From Acanthornis magna (taxonomy: Eukaryota; Chordata; Aves; Passeriformes; Acanthizidae), in the NCBI GenBank assembly GCA_036785705.1, contig JAWUZG010000138.1, positions 1,939,501-2,003,500 of the forward strand: 64,000 bases of DNA. Reading direction: 5' to 3'. The translations under genes and the position numbers were made by a program. The notes below the pieces were generated by a model that had not been told where the DNA came from, ran no database searches, and saw nothing but the letters and a program-made list of their open reading frames with translations. Shown in pieces: positions 22,473 to 34,200 of this stretch. How positions within the stretch are numbered: position 1 is the first letter of the stretch; the number at the start of each line of letters is the position of its first letter.

Positions 22473-24150
22473 GTTAAACATCCACACGTTCTCCCTGCAC
22501 CCACAACACTTTTAAAAGTGAAAGTCCTGGGTAAAATGAGCATCCACTTTATCCCACAAAAGAAGGAAAAATTGCACATGGACCTGACAGTCCAGCCAAG
22601 AGCAGAAGGCTCCAAACCCAAGGAACATCTTACTGTGGGCAAGGTGCACCACACAGGCACACAGGAGAGCTCTGACATGGCAGAAGCAGTGCAGCAGATC
22701 CAGATGCCATCTCTAGCCAAAATGCTATTAAAGAAAGTAAAAAACCCCCAAAAGCCAGGGCTGCACCAGGAAGAAAGAAATTGTATGGTTCCTTTAGGCA
22801 ACTCATAGCTTGGGATGATAACCACAGTGCAATGAAGAATATCAAGAACTGAAAAACCCCTCTTTTTTTTATAGCATGCTTCCAGAGATACAAACAAATG
22901 AAACATTCAAGGCCCATTATCCCATGACTTAATTTTTCACTCTAGGATCATTCCTGTCGTGTCATGAAATCCCTTCCATTAACTTATCAAGTTTCATCTA
23001 CAAACAACCTAGGCTCCTTGCCCCTACTTTCCGGTTTGGAAGGCTGCTCAAGAACATCATTCTCCTACTGGCTAGAAATTTTAATATATCTTGCAGTCTA
23101 AATTTATCTGCAAAATCAGCCAGACTCAAAGCACCAGGCCTGTGACCAAAAAGGGCCATGTTTAGGTAAGTACAGGTGGGCTTATTGCAGGAGGCAAGGC
23201 TTGGTATGGACCAGGACTCCAAGTCCAGTTGCAAATCTCATGACTGGTCCCTCTAATTTCACTGACCATGAGCCACAACTTTCTGAAACAACAAGAAATC
23301 CTTTCCCTGGCTGTGTGGGCAAGGATCAGGAGATACAGTAAAGCTGCACAGGAGTTACACACCTCTTTCTGCCTGAGTAACATTGATGACAGAAAAAAAT
23401 TGTTATTCCACAGTTGTACAAGGACAGATACCCAGTGTTTCCATGCACAATCTAGATTCTTGATGGAATATCCTTTCTGGACGAGCTGAGCCTGGCTTGG
23501 AGAGGATACACAAGACAGGATGTGGTGAAGAGTCTCCACTGCTGGTTTTGTCTGTATCCTGGTGAGAATGATGCAGTATTTAGGGGCGAGAGAGGAAATC
23601 TCCCCAGTCTCCTCAAATTCCCCATATGTTCATCAGATCAGCTATGAACTTCTCTGAGGCCACAGCACTATACCAATGGATCCCCATCCCCACACCACAA
23701 CTCACATCACCATATTGCACCTTCCTTCACCACCAAATGGGATGTCAGCACCAAAGACATCACTAGTGCAGCAGATTCATCAAGGGAGAAGAATGCCAGA
23801 ACAGGTGGTTCAGAGCTCTGAACATACTGAAGCATCAGGAATGAAGATTTGGAAGGTGTGGGGTCCAAATGGCTTCCACTGTGCCTCATGCCTCAGAACT
23901 ATTCTAAGGCGCTTGAATAAAGATGACTTGAGTGAACTTGGATTTTCAGAACATTTCTAAGAACTTTCCTCACCAAAAGCTGCTAAAAGGCTCTGAGAGA
24001 ATATGAGTATTTAGACATAAGGAGCATAAGTTAGGTGCGCTTTAATGAAGGTAAAAGGCAGGAAAAAGTGCTAGGGCTTTTGTTGGTCAACATGATGATC
24101 AAGACAGCGAGACAGAGAAATTTCCCTGTTAATGTCCAATTACTCAGTAC
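22473..24150. other. non-coding unique sequence, no gene seen
   Basis: AT-moderate DNA with frames up to 148 codons on the minus strand (22460-22906) and 125 codons (23162-23539 minus), neither with domains nor splice pairs. No repeat family is recognisable. Confidence 0.55.
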
Positions 24151-24256
24151 CGGGTTGGACAGGGCTTGGAGCAATTTGGTCTAGTGGAAGGGGGATGGAA
24201 TGAGATTATCTTTAAGGTTCCTTCCAACCCAAACCATTCTGTGGTTCTGTGAGTCC
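24151..24256 (+). mobile_element. CR1 LINE, short 3' end fragment
   Basis: About 0.1 kb of the extreme 3' end: 'gggttggacagggcttggag', 'caatttggtctagtggaagg', 'gattatctttaaggttcct', 'tccaacccaaaccattctg', tail 'tggttctgtgagtcc'. The 'tccctgcccatggcaggg' segment normally found between 'gtggaag' and the 'ggatggaatgag' part is absent, a clean internal deletion of roughly 20 bp. Confidence 0.9.
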
Positions 24257-25720
24257 ATGGAAAAAATGCCTCATATGGAAAGCTACAGAAGGATATTCTG
24301 ATGCTGAGCTGCAGAGAGATAAAAATGCAAATGAAAAGTAATGCCTATGGGGAAAAAGAGTCCAGAGAGAAGACCAACAATGACCAAAAAAGAATGAAAT
24401 GGGCTGGGACCCTTAGTTTGGAAGGAGAAGGCTGAGGCAGGAAACCTCAATCTGAAGGATTGTCCAGCCAGGAGTGGTTCAAACATCATCAATGAGAAAT
24501 GGTTATTCACTATAGGAGCTAGGGAGAACTGAGGAAGTGCTTAAGCATGAGATTTTGAAAAGAAAAAATCTGAGATTTTCTCAATCCCTCCACGCTTACA
24601 CTGTGGAGCTCTCTGCTGCAGGATGGTGCACATGCCAAAGGGTTGGATGGTTCCAAAGGCATTCAGATACATTCAGGAAAGAATCGCAAGGGATTAAACA
24701 CGGAGATGCTCAGCCTGGTTCAAGGAGGCTCTGCGGCACAGAGGGTTAGAAACAGACTCATGGTGAGAAGGGTCACTGAGCATTCCATGCTCTCTTCCAG
24801 CCATGTCCCTGTGGTTGGGACCAGGTGCCCAACCAGGCTGACCTGTCTTTTGACCCCAATGAAGCCATTGTTACAGTCCCTGTCTCACACAAATGGATGT
24901 GCTGCAGTGACAGCCTCTCCAATCTGGTGTGTGGCACCGTGGGGAGCAGACAGGGAGGAGGAACATGTACGGATCAGGAAAGGATGGAGATTTGTGGCAA
25001 GGGCTCTTGAGGCCTGGCTGAGACTCAATGTGCCCACCAAATGCTCCAAGGCTGCAAGGAGCTCTATGGCCCCACTGCAGGTCCCTGCTGCCAAAGGACA
25101 TTCCTCAGAGCTACTTGCTGAATAATGGAATCTAAATTTCCGCCTTCTTGTGGCAAAGTTAAAAAAAACAATAACATTAACCAAATTATACCCTGGTCTA
25201 AACAAAGGAGGGCCAGGGCTGCCAATTTCACAATTATCCCAAATGGGTCTTAATATGACACAGATAAATACTTTCCAATTATTCAATGGAACAAGGCTGC
25301 CCTGGGGGAAATGGAGAACAATATATTACAGGGGCCAGAGACCCAGGGGATTCAGAATTCACACTCCATTACTCCTGCTGTGGTCCACACATGGCAGGGG
25401 AGGGAGGCAGCAGGGTGAGAGCCCATCCTCACCCACCCTGGGTGCTGCTGGGGGGACTGTTCTCCCAGCAGTGGGGCGAGAAGGTCAGTGAGGGTGTTGA
25501 AGCTTCTGCTGACAGGGAAGCTGAGGTGGGCTCAGGGCCAGGGGTTGGCTGCAGGGTACCACGACTGGCACTGCTGTCCTCCCCAGCATGGCTGCAGGGA
25601 CACAGTGATCTCTGTCCTGGTGCATAGACACCGGAGTGAGCTGCCTGGAGCCATGGCAGGTGCTGGTGCTCTGGGTCTCATGCTCACACTGCTGCCCACA
25701 GCAGCCAGAGCGTGCAAGGG
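24257..25720. other. non-coding sequence with an AT-rich motif cluster
   Basis: No gene is supported; the 160-codon frame at 24643-25125 has no recognisable features. The interval 25130-25345, listed separately, is AT-rich and dense in homeodomain- and SOX-like words. Confidence 0.5.
25130..25345. promoter_or_regulatory. candidate enhancer-like element
   Basis: Repeat-free AT-rich tract containing, in order: 'aacaataacattaacc' (SOX-like ACAAT and a TTAA core), 'ctaaacaaagg' (forkhead- and HMG-box-like), 'cacaattatccc' and 'ccaattattcaatgg' (paired ATTA homeodomain cores). Several distinct words within 150 bp are more than most of the surrounding sequence shows. No binding or conservation can be demonstrated from a single sequence. 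Confidence 0.28.
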
Positions 25721-25806
25721 CACAGCTCTGGATTCAGGGTGGGGTACCTGCAGCAGGAGGGGACACAGCTCTGGATTCAGGGTGGGGTACCCACAGCAGG
25801 AGGGGA
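25721..25806 (+). repeat. 43-bp tandem duplication (two copies)
   Basis: Copies at 25721-25763 and 25764-25806 begin 'cacagctctggattcagggt' and end 'cagcaggagggga'. They differ at only two positions ('tacctgcagc' against 'tacccacagc'). Since 43 is not a multiple of three, the duplication shifts any frame, which argues against coding. The near-identity suggests a recent local slippage or duplication event, possibly polymorphic. Confidence 0.95.
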
Positions 25807-28800
25807 CACAGGTGCTGTTTGTGCCCAGGCTGCTCTGTGCTGAGCAGCATCCTTGGACGGCTCCCAGCAAGGTGCGCTTGTCTGTACTTTGGCCCTCACT
25901 AATGCAGCATCACTTGTAGCATTTTGTCTTCAAAGATGGTACCTCAGCCCTCCACTACCCCAGGCTAGCTTAACTACAAAATCTGAACAAGTCTGCAGGG
26001 GAACTGTGGGCTCTGTGCTCTCCACAGCCAGGATGAACATGCATGCACCTCCTGGGAGCACAAAGCTGAGCTGCTTCCCAGGAAACTATGGATACTGCAG
26101 TGGTTCTGTAGAATTTTTGTGTCCAATGTATATATATTCCCAGAGACTCTATTCTCCAATTTCTTTGCCCTGCTGGTACTATCTGGCCTTGCAAACATCC
26201 TCTTCTGTCACAGTGGTGAGAGGCCACTCACACATGGGCAAAATGTGGATTTGGTCCTGAGCAGAGCCCTCATGTGTAGAACAGGAAATATTCCTCTGTT
26301 ATAGAAGAGCTCTGAGACCCAGACATACCCCCCAAAGACAGACATGTCTGTGCACACTGGTTTTACAAGCCCATGGATTACACACCTTGTTAAGTCTCAC
26401 ACAAACCATAAAGTAGACTTTGGAGCACATGAGTTCAGTGAAAAATAGCCATGGGCTTCCCTACATGGACCAGGAGATGTCCAGGCTCAAGGGTTCCTGG
26501 TTCCTTCACCAGCATTTGCCAGCATTTCCATGCACCCAGGAGATGGCCAGAGATGTTTGCCTCCAGATGACTGCCTCGTGATCCCTCAGCCCTAGGATCC
26601 AAGGCCTGGAAACAGTGCTGGACAGCACAGGTACTGACAGAAAACAAATTATCAGATGTTGCAGCATCCATTGCTCCTGATCAAGTGTGTACTGTGGAAC
26701 TCATCCTGCTGCTCTGCCCTGGCGTGCACTGCCCTGTGGCAAAAACTGCTCCCTTCTCTCCTGCTGGCAGCTGATCAGCAGCTGGAAAACAGCTGGCTGG
26801 GGCATGAGAGGAGTGGGAATATGAGAGCCAGTGTCCAGCAGGCAAAGGGAAAGTCATGGATGTTCCAGAGCCTGATCCCCTGCCAGTGGCAGAGCTTCCA
26901 CTGGTTGAGGACTTCTAAAAAGGAGGTTGAAGGCCACTCGTGGGCTGCGCAAAATCCTCAGAAGATAAGAGCAATTTTTCAGATAAAATATACTACTGGT
27001 TTACCAGGCTCTTTGTCAGAGGTGCTGGGTAGTGATAAATTTCAAAAGTCCTCGGGACAGGAACTGTTCATCACAATGAGTTTGAGGCGCACCATGGTGA
27101 CCAGAGACCCTCACAGAACCTTGTCACAGCACCCAGGCCACAGCTGTCCGTCCCCTGCACTGCTCTGGACAGGGTTCTGGAGGTCTGGGGCTGTCCCATG
27201 GAGCAGCTCATGGCCGGGCAGAGGTCTCTGAGGCTCAGTTCTGGCAGGGCTCTGGGCTGTGCCCTGTCCCCTGTCCAGTGGGCAGCTCAGCTCTGCATCC
27301 TTGGCCAGGGGAGCCACAGCTTCCCCTCTGCACTGTGTGTGCAGGGGTCCTCCTCTTCCTCAGGCTGCCCACCCCAGCACACAGACAGGAGGTTCCCCAC
27401 GGGGTGAAGGGCAGATGGTCATCATCGTGGGCATCAGCTACAGAACTCTGCTCATCACAGGAGCTAGGTGGGAGCTTTATTCCCACTCACAATTGTCCTC
27501 ACACTCTCAGCAATATCAATGAAGCCACAAGGTTTGGAAATTCTGCATTGGAGAAAGATGCTTCTCTCACCAAGGGGGAAGTTGAGAGCACAGAGCTCGT
27601 TCTGGGGATGGCTGAAGGACCCAAGGGTGTGAAGCGGTGTCCCTGCCATGGCAGCAGCACAGGGCAGGCTGAGCCCTGGCGAGGGCAGCAAAGCCCACAC
27701 TGCCCTGTGCAGCTCCAGAGCTGCTGAGACCCTTCCCCTCCCTGTCCAAAAGGGCCAGGGACCTACCTGCAGCCTCAAGCTCCAGGTCCAGCTATCCCCA
27801 AACCTCCTACCTCACCTTCCAGGGAGCCGAGGTGTTAAGTGCTGTAACCATTCATAGTATGGCATAGAGGAGGATGTGGACATTTTTTACCTTAGAAACT
27901 CATAGAGAGGTAATCTTCTGATTCCTATCAGGTCCAGAACCAATGCTTTAAAATTACTCCCAGGCCTGTTGTTTTGGCAGAGAAACCAAAAGCAGATGCT
28001 GGGAGGAGCAGCCAGAGAGAGGCGTCAGGACTCCCCGTGGGTGCCCACGACTCAGCCACACAAACAACTAGCTTCAAGAGGGATTTCCTTCCTTCCTAAA
28101 GCACCCTGCCATGTCCAGAGCCTCCTGCAGCCTGGCCCTCTCCTGTCCCCTCTGCCTGGGTCCCTGTGCCCCTTTGGACCTGGTGACACAGGCACATCCT
28201 GCATCCTCCCTCATGCTCTGCGAGCCCTTCCTGCCCTGGTTGGGGTGGGCTTGGTGCCGATGAAGCTTTGTGGGGAACAGTGGTGCTCCACAGCCAGGGG
28301 CTCCCAGGAACAAGCTCAGAGGGGCACACGGAGGTCACAAGTGTGTGCTCAGTTGTTATTCACTGCCAGGCCACCCATTTTCTCCCCCAGGCCCTTATCC
28401 CCTCCCTGGCAGCAATCATCTGCCTTTCACAGGTGACCTGAGACCAGCACTGCCCCATGATCTTTTTGCAAACCACACTGTCTGTCTGGAGGGGGAAGCC
28501 ATACAAAGCAGATTCATGCACTCTTCTGCTGCCATCAGCTCCTCTACAGGAAAATTTGCAATCCCAATCCCCCCTGTGCCAGTTCTGCACTAGCTCAGAG
28601 CACCCATGGCCTATTCCAAGCACATGGACAGCCGGTGAGTTAGGGACAGGGAGGCACAACCTCCCCAAATCTCCCCGTCATCTTCCTGTCCAGCCTTTTC
28701 TTTCTCTGGGACAATCTGTATGCCACTGCAGGGCAAAGCCAGGCTGGGAACAGAAGGACTTTTCCTGTGTCCTAACCTCATCCCACTTCCTGTCTGCAGG

Positions 28801-31021
28801 GGCTTTGACTGCTGCTCTGAGGCCCAGGGTCTTGGGAGAAGTACAAGAAGAGCTGAGGGCAAGCTGGAATGATGGGCACTGCCCTGGGGGACTCTTTTGC
28901 ATTGCTTAGTGCCTCCCAAGAACCAAGTATGTTCTGCTCAGGGCAAATTTCTCCCCTGCCAGAAGTGGAACCAGGGTTGGACACAGAGAATGAAGCGTGG
29001 GGTACGCAGGGGTGAGCAGGGTTGAGAGGACCACATGATCCTCTGCAACATCCCGAATCCTTCTGAACAGAACCTGTGATGGACCTTTGAAGTCCCCAGC
29101 CTCTAACTCATGGTGTCATGGATTTCTGTGATCCCTAGACCTAGGTAAGAGCCACAAATGGCTCCTGACCCCAGGACTCAGCAGCATGCTGCAGAGTGAA
29201 GCAGAGAACCGTGAGCACTGGGAGAGGCAGTGGTGCTACTGTTGCACTGGGACACTGAAAAGGCAAGTGAAAAAAGAAGGCAATAAAGAAAAGACATGAA
29301 TTCATCCCTCTGGTCACCACCTCAAACAGTCCTTCAGCTGGAGAAGAAGCCGAAGACACCTTTACTTGATGCAGGTTGAACCTCTGCCTCCAAAAATGCT
29401 GCTCTGAGCTGCTGCCACTTGCACCTGGCCCCAGGTGTGCCAGAGCTACCTGTGCTGGAGCAGGAGCTGCTGAGCTTCTCTCCCCGGCACAAGCAGCCTT
29501 TGTGCCACCTCGAGCTGGTTTCCAACCAGAACAAGGGACAGATAGTGAGGGATGAGCTTGGGGCTGCTCAGTGGAAACTCCATTGATTACTCTGTGCGGT
29601 ACCTTCCCGACATCATGAACACCTCAGCCCCTGGGGAAAATCTGGGTTCTATCAGCTCTTATAAGCAAGTGTTTCGAAAGGTTTACAGAAAAGTAAAGTA
29701 AACAGAGCTCTGAGTAACAAAAGAGCCCCGTTTATGCATTCTTTGATTCACTGTAAAGGATGGTGTAAACTGACTTTTTAACCAAGCATTAGGCAAGATT
29801 TGGGCCCCCGCCATTATATAATAAACAGTGACATGGCTATATTAAAATATTTACTTAATGCACTGAAGTGACTTATAGTATGAGTGGCTACTCAATAGGA
29901 TGGCCTAAGTGTTAAGGCGTCAGGTGCCATCGCCTGTATAAATATTCTGTGTGCACTTGTTTATAGGAAAACCCCATCTGGATTTGGCTAAAACAGCAGA
30001 CACCCTGCTGACCCCAGTTTTTGCTATTGGAAAATATAACACAAGTGTTCACTCATCTAGAATAACAGCGGCGGTTAAGTGCCATCTGACAGACAGAAGG
30101 GTATTGGCTTTTCTCAATAGACAGCAGCCTTGGTGCTGTGAAGGGCTTCACAGCAGCAGATCCCCAAGATTTACAGCATCCTGTGGACCAGCAGCAGAAG
30201 GCTCTGCCTTCCCACTTGCAGCCCTCAGCTGACAGGGGACATTGGGATGCTTGGGCACACACAAAAAGGCTCAGACACCCCCAAACCCTGCCGAAAGGGA
30301 GATGGGCTGTGCCACTTTGTGAGAAGCCAAAGGGTCAGGACCCCTTCTCTATCCATCTGGCTGCTCTGAAATGTGAAGCAGCTTCTTCCCACCTGTGGTT
30401 TCCCCTGGTTGTTCGTCCCCAATGCAGGAACTGTTGGTGTCCTCCCTGCGCTGGAGCAGCCGTGTGTCCATAGTGTGGTGCCACCTCCTGAGCTGGCAGT
30501 GGAGAGCCTGGGACTCTGCCAGGAATTTTCTTAGGTCCTTGCTGGCAGGCAAGGAATAAAGAGCCATGGGAATCCCCTCACAGGGTGGAATGGAAAGGTG
30601 CCTACTCCCAGCTCCTGTCTCTCCCACCTTCCCTCCGCACATGAGGCTCTGAACCGAGCAAGCACTGCTCTCCACCAAGAAGAGTTACGGTTCCTTCCAC
30701 ACTGCACTACAATGTTCACAGGCACAGCCAGGTGTCTGATCATCCTATGAGCCAGTTTCTACATTCAATTCCTTCTGAGTTCAGCTTTTTTTGAAGCGAA
30801 TGGCATGAATTACATTGGCCTTCCAGATAAGGCCTCTTTAGGACCTGCCACAACAGCACCAGCATTCTTCTCTTTCCTAGATAAGATCATCCCTGACAAA
30901 GGCAAGAACTGCATCTGTTTCTCAGATACATCTTTTTCTCACAGCCAACTTACAATCAAATACCTACAAACCAGCTTGGCATCTCTCTGCTACTCGTTTT
31001 CAAAAGGTGGACTCAGCTTGG
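25807..31021. other. non-coding unique sequence
   Basis: Numerous overlapping chance frames, the longest 191 codons (26656-27231 plus), 155 (27969-28436 plus) and 150 (28457-28909 plus), have no domains. An AT-rich tract at 29690-30110 is listed separately. The rest is GC-moderate with no recognisable repeats. Confidence 0.55.
29690..30110. promoter_or_regulatory. candidate conserved non-coding element
   Basis: A 0.4-kb AT-rich tract set sharply between GC-rich flanks, with 'ccgccattatataataaac', 'atattaaaatatttactta', 'aggcaagatttgggcccccg' and 'ataacagcggcggttaag'. It keeps CpGs despite low GC and has no tandem structure or CR1 similarity. It shows the compositional pattern common for conserved developmental enhancers, which is inference only. 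Confidence 0.27.
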
Positions 31022-31244
31022 AGCAGAAAGGTTCTTCCCCCATGGGGCCGTGGGACCCTGAACTGGCTCCCCATGGCAGTGGTCACAGCCCAAAACCTGC
31101 CAGAGCTGAAGGTTTGGACAAGGCTCTCAGGCACATGGTGGGGGTGTTGGGGTGTCCTGTAAAGAGCCACGAGCTGGAGTGGGTGATCCCTATGGGTCCC
31201 TCCTAGCTCAGGACATTATCTGACTGTATGACCCTGTGAGATGC
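31022..31244 (+). mobile_element. CR1 LINE, 3' end, divergent subfamily
   Basis: 'gaaggtttggacaaggctct', 'caggcacatggtgggggtgt', 'tggggtgtcctgtaaagagc', 'gggtgatccctatgggtccc' and 'ctagctcaggacattatctg' match the CR1 type whose 3' end normally reads 'gtgatcc...gggtcccttccaactcagga'. The tail ('gactgtatgaccctgtgag') is degraded. This is a different 3' type from the 'aaggtcccttccaaccc' copies elsewhere in the window, but the same type as the copy at 40448. Confidence 0.85.
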
Positions 31245-34200
31245 AGAGAGAAGGAAGGAATGGCCTGTCCCAAAGACTGAGAGGGAATAATGAGAGGCTG
31301 TGAAAATCTGACCTTCCCATCTCAGCATGGGCTGGGGCAGAGAGGAAAACACTTCCACTGCTGTTTATCTTGGCCTCTGACTGTCAGTGCTGACACCACT
31401 GTGTCCACCTTGGCTCCAGGAGCTGTAAACAATGCTGTGAGAGAGGGGAAGAGGGTGCAGGTGCAATTGTCAGCCACAGAAGAGGGGAGTCCTTGCAGGC
31501 AGCAGGAGAATTCCTGCCTGGGAGGATTACATGTAGCAGGGACTGTCCCAGTGGGGTTTCCCCTATCTGCTGTGCAGTCACAGGTGAGTTGGTGGAAGAG
31601 ACCTCTGGAGAGGACCAAACTCCTGCCTGACACAGGACTAGTGACAACATGAAATCAGGTACAGCTTTGTACAGGGGAGTCTTGAACACTTCTGATGATG
31701 AGACACCTCATAGGAAGTCAGTTGAGACTGGCTCCTTCTGTCAACTCACTTGGGGGATCCTCTGTTCCTAAGGGCAGCGGGGAGGAGGAAAAATGAGAAG
31801 GTCACTGGGAGCGTGATCCTTGCCCTCAGCGAAAGACCCAGCCACTTCTGTTTCCTTCAGAAAGCTGCTGGCTACAAAGCCCTCAGGTCTTCAGTTCCTT
31901 ACTTGTCCTTCCACGACTGTTCCTAAGTGGAACTTGTGTGGCTGAGGTGCTCGGTGCCTCCTGGTTCTTGTCTGAAAGTCTCTTGCCAGCTGGGCTTTCT
32001 TCCTGCAGGCAGAGGTGAAGTTGCCAGACAAATGGCATTTCAGATTGCCCAACAAAATCTACTGAGTTAGTAAAACAAGGATACTTTTCCACTGGAAAAT
32101 GATTCTGAAGGAAAATTTATGACTGTCGGCAGAGCAGTGTGTGCCCTGGAGGCTTGGCTGACCGTGGGCAGCGATCTGGGAGCTCTGCAGGGACAGTCCC
32201 CAGAGCTCTCCTCCCCTTGGCCTGTCTGCAGGAGGCAGCAGCTGGCTGGAGAAAGCAACACCCTCCCGGAGGGTTTGGCACACTGCTGGTGGCTGTAGGA
32301 AATCCCCATCCTGTGGTTCCCTGGGACAAGAACAGGTATGTCCCACCTGCCCCCGAGGAGCCACCACCAGCACAGGTCCCTGCTTGGCTCACACTTCTGC
32401 GGTTGCTCTGAACCAGTCTGAACACAAATCCTGTCCTGCTGAGAGCTTCCTCTTTTCCCAGCCTGAGGTCAGCCACTGGAGCTGTAAACACAGCCTGCTT
32501 GTCCATGGAAGTCTCCAGGGTACCTGGACAGAGCTTGTCTGTCTCAGTCTTCCCCACCACCTTCCAGACAGACACTGAGTGGAAATGACCACTCCACATT
32601 CTTGCTCCCTCCCTTGGTACCAGCCTTCAGCAATTCCACCAAGACCTTCTCCTGTCAGCATGACCACAAGCATGCCAACATTTCTGCACATCCACTTATT
32701 TGAGAGTTATTGCTTGTCCTTGCCTCTAACACACAGGTTAGCACAAAGGAGACACTTCAACATTGCATTTTTCTTGACAAATCCATGTCAGTTGGCCGCT
32801 ACACCTCATCATGGCCTACTAGAGATGCCTGCAAATAGCACGTTTGGTCACTTGTTCCAGTATTTCACAGTGTTATTGCCATGATGTGGATTATTCCTTA
32901 TATCTGGATCCTTTTGTCTCCCTGTCTGAGGACAGACACAGTCTTGTCCCTGCCCTTGTTCTCAGAGAGAGCTGCCAGGAGGTGTGAGATGGCACCAATT
33001 CCCTAAATGAGCTAGACAAATTCAGGAGAATTTCAGCAGACCCAGCTGAGATGAAAATAAGTGGATTTCACTTATGTAAGCACTCTCAAACTGATTCTTT
33101 TCTTATTCAATCCACATTTCTCCCCCCTTTGTAGTTAGTTAATTGCATTAACCACTTCATTAAAGTTAATCACTCTAGGAGCAGCTGAAGCAGGGAAAGC
33201 ACTGAATTCTTCAGTCCCACCATTCCCTCTGTTGTTGGCTTTCCCTCTGTACTGAGCAGCCCTTGCTTTTGTTGGCCTACCTTGGACTACACCTGCCCAA
33301 CACCTTTTTTAACAAAGAGGGAACTGCAGCTGGGCGACCTTGCACCTGACGTGAAGAAAGCAGGGAAAAGCCCTGGCAGACTGCAGTGGGTGCACAAGGT
33401 GAGGGAGGGACCATGGTGATGGGCAGGGCCCCCTGACCCACCCCTCCCCATGGTGGTCCCACACTACCCCAAGGTCTGGGTGCTGCTCCTGTGGCTCTCC
33501 TCACCCTCACTGGATTGCAGAGGGCTGGAAGTTGTAAAAGGTTCCCAGAATCTGAGCCTGCAGCTCTTCCAGGTTTGTTATTCCCTTCCCTATCCACACC
33601 ACTACCCCTTTTCCCTGACTCCCAGCCTGTAACTTCAAAACAACCCAGGACTGCAGTCCCACCTTCACCTCCTGTCCCAAGGCTTTGCAGAGCCGCCCTG
33701 CCCGTGGGGCAGCTGCACACACACACTGTGCCTGCACCGTCTTTACGAGAAGCACACTTCAGTCTCGTGCCCTTTCTGTTCAATAACACCACCCGACACA
33801 AGGGCAGGACACAGGGGTGACAGCAGCCTCATCTGGGGCTGGGAATTGAGGAGGCACCAGCTGGGCCCTTGTGCAGGAAGGGTGGTGAGTGTCAGTCCCC
33901 TGTGAGCTGCAGGACAGCAGGCACGAATCCTAGGGAACAATCTCGTTCCTCACAGGAACGCAGTTGCTGTGGCTGCTACAGCTGCGAACAGCAGTGTCTG
34001 GAGGGTTTTCTCACCTGGCTGTGAACCCAGCAGAGTGAGGTGGGTCACTGCAAGAGTTGTCCTGCCCAGAGCCAGGAGGAACCACTGCACCAGGAGTGGG
34101 GAAGATGGTGCTCCCTTTACCAGGGAGCTTCCCTAGGTCTGAGGTAGATGTGAAACTGCATCTCAGGAGGCTCCTCACAACTCCTGAGCCTCCTGCCTTC

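Noticed and set aside
31690..31750. TGATGA words suggesting a box C/D snoRNA
   Set aside because: No terminal stem or correctly spaced box D; the words recur by chance across the window.
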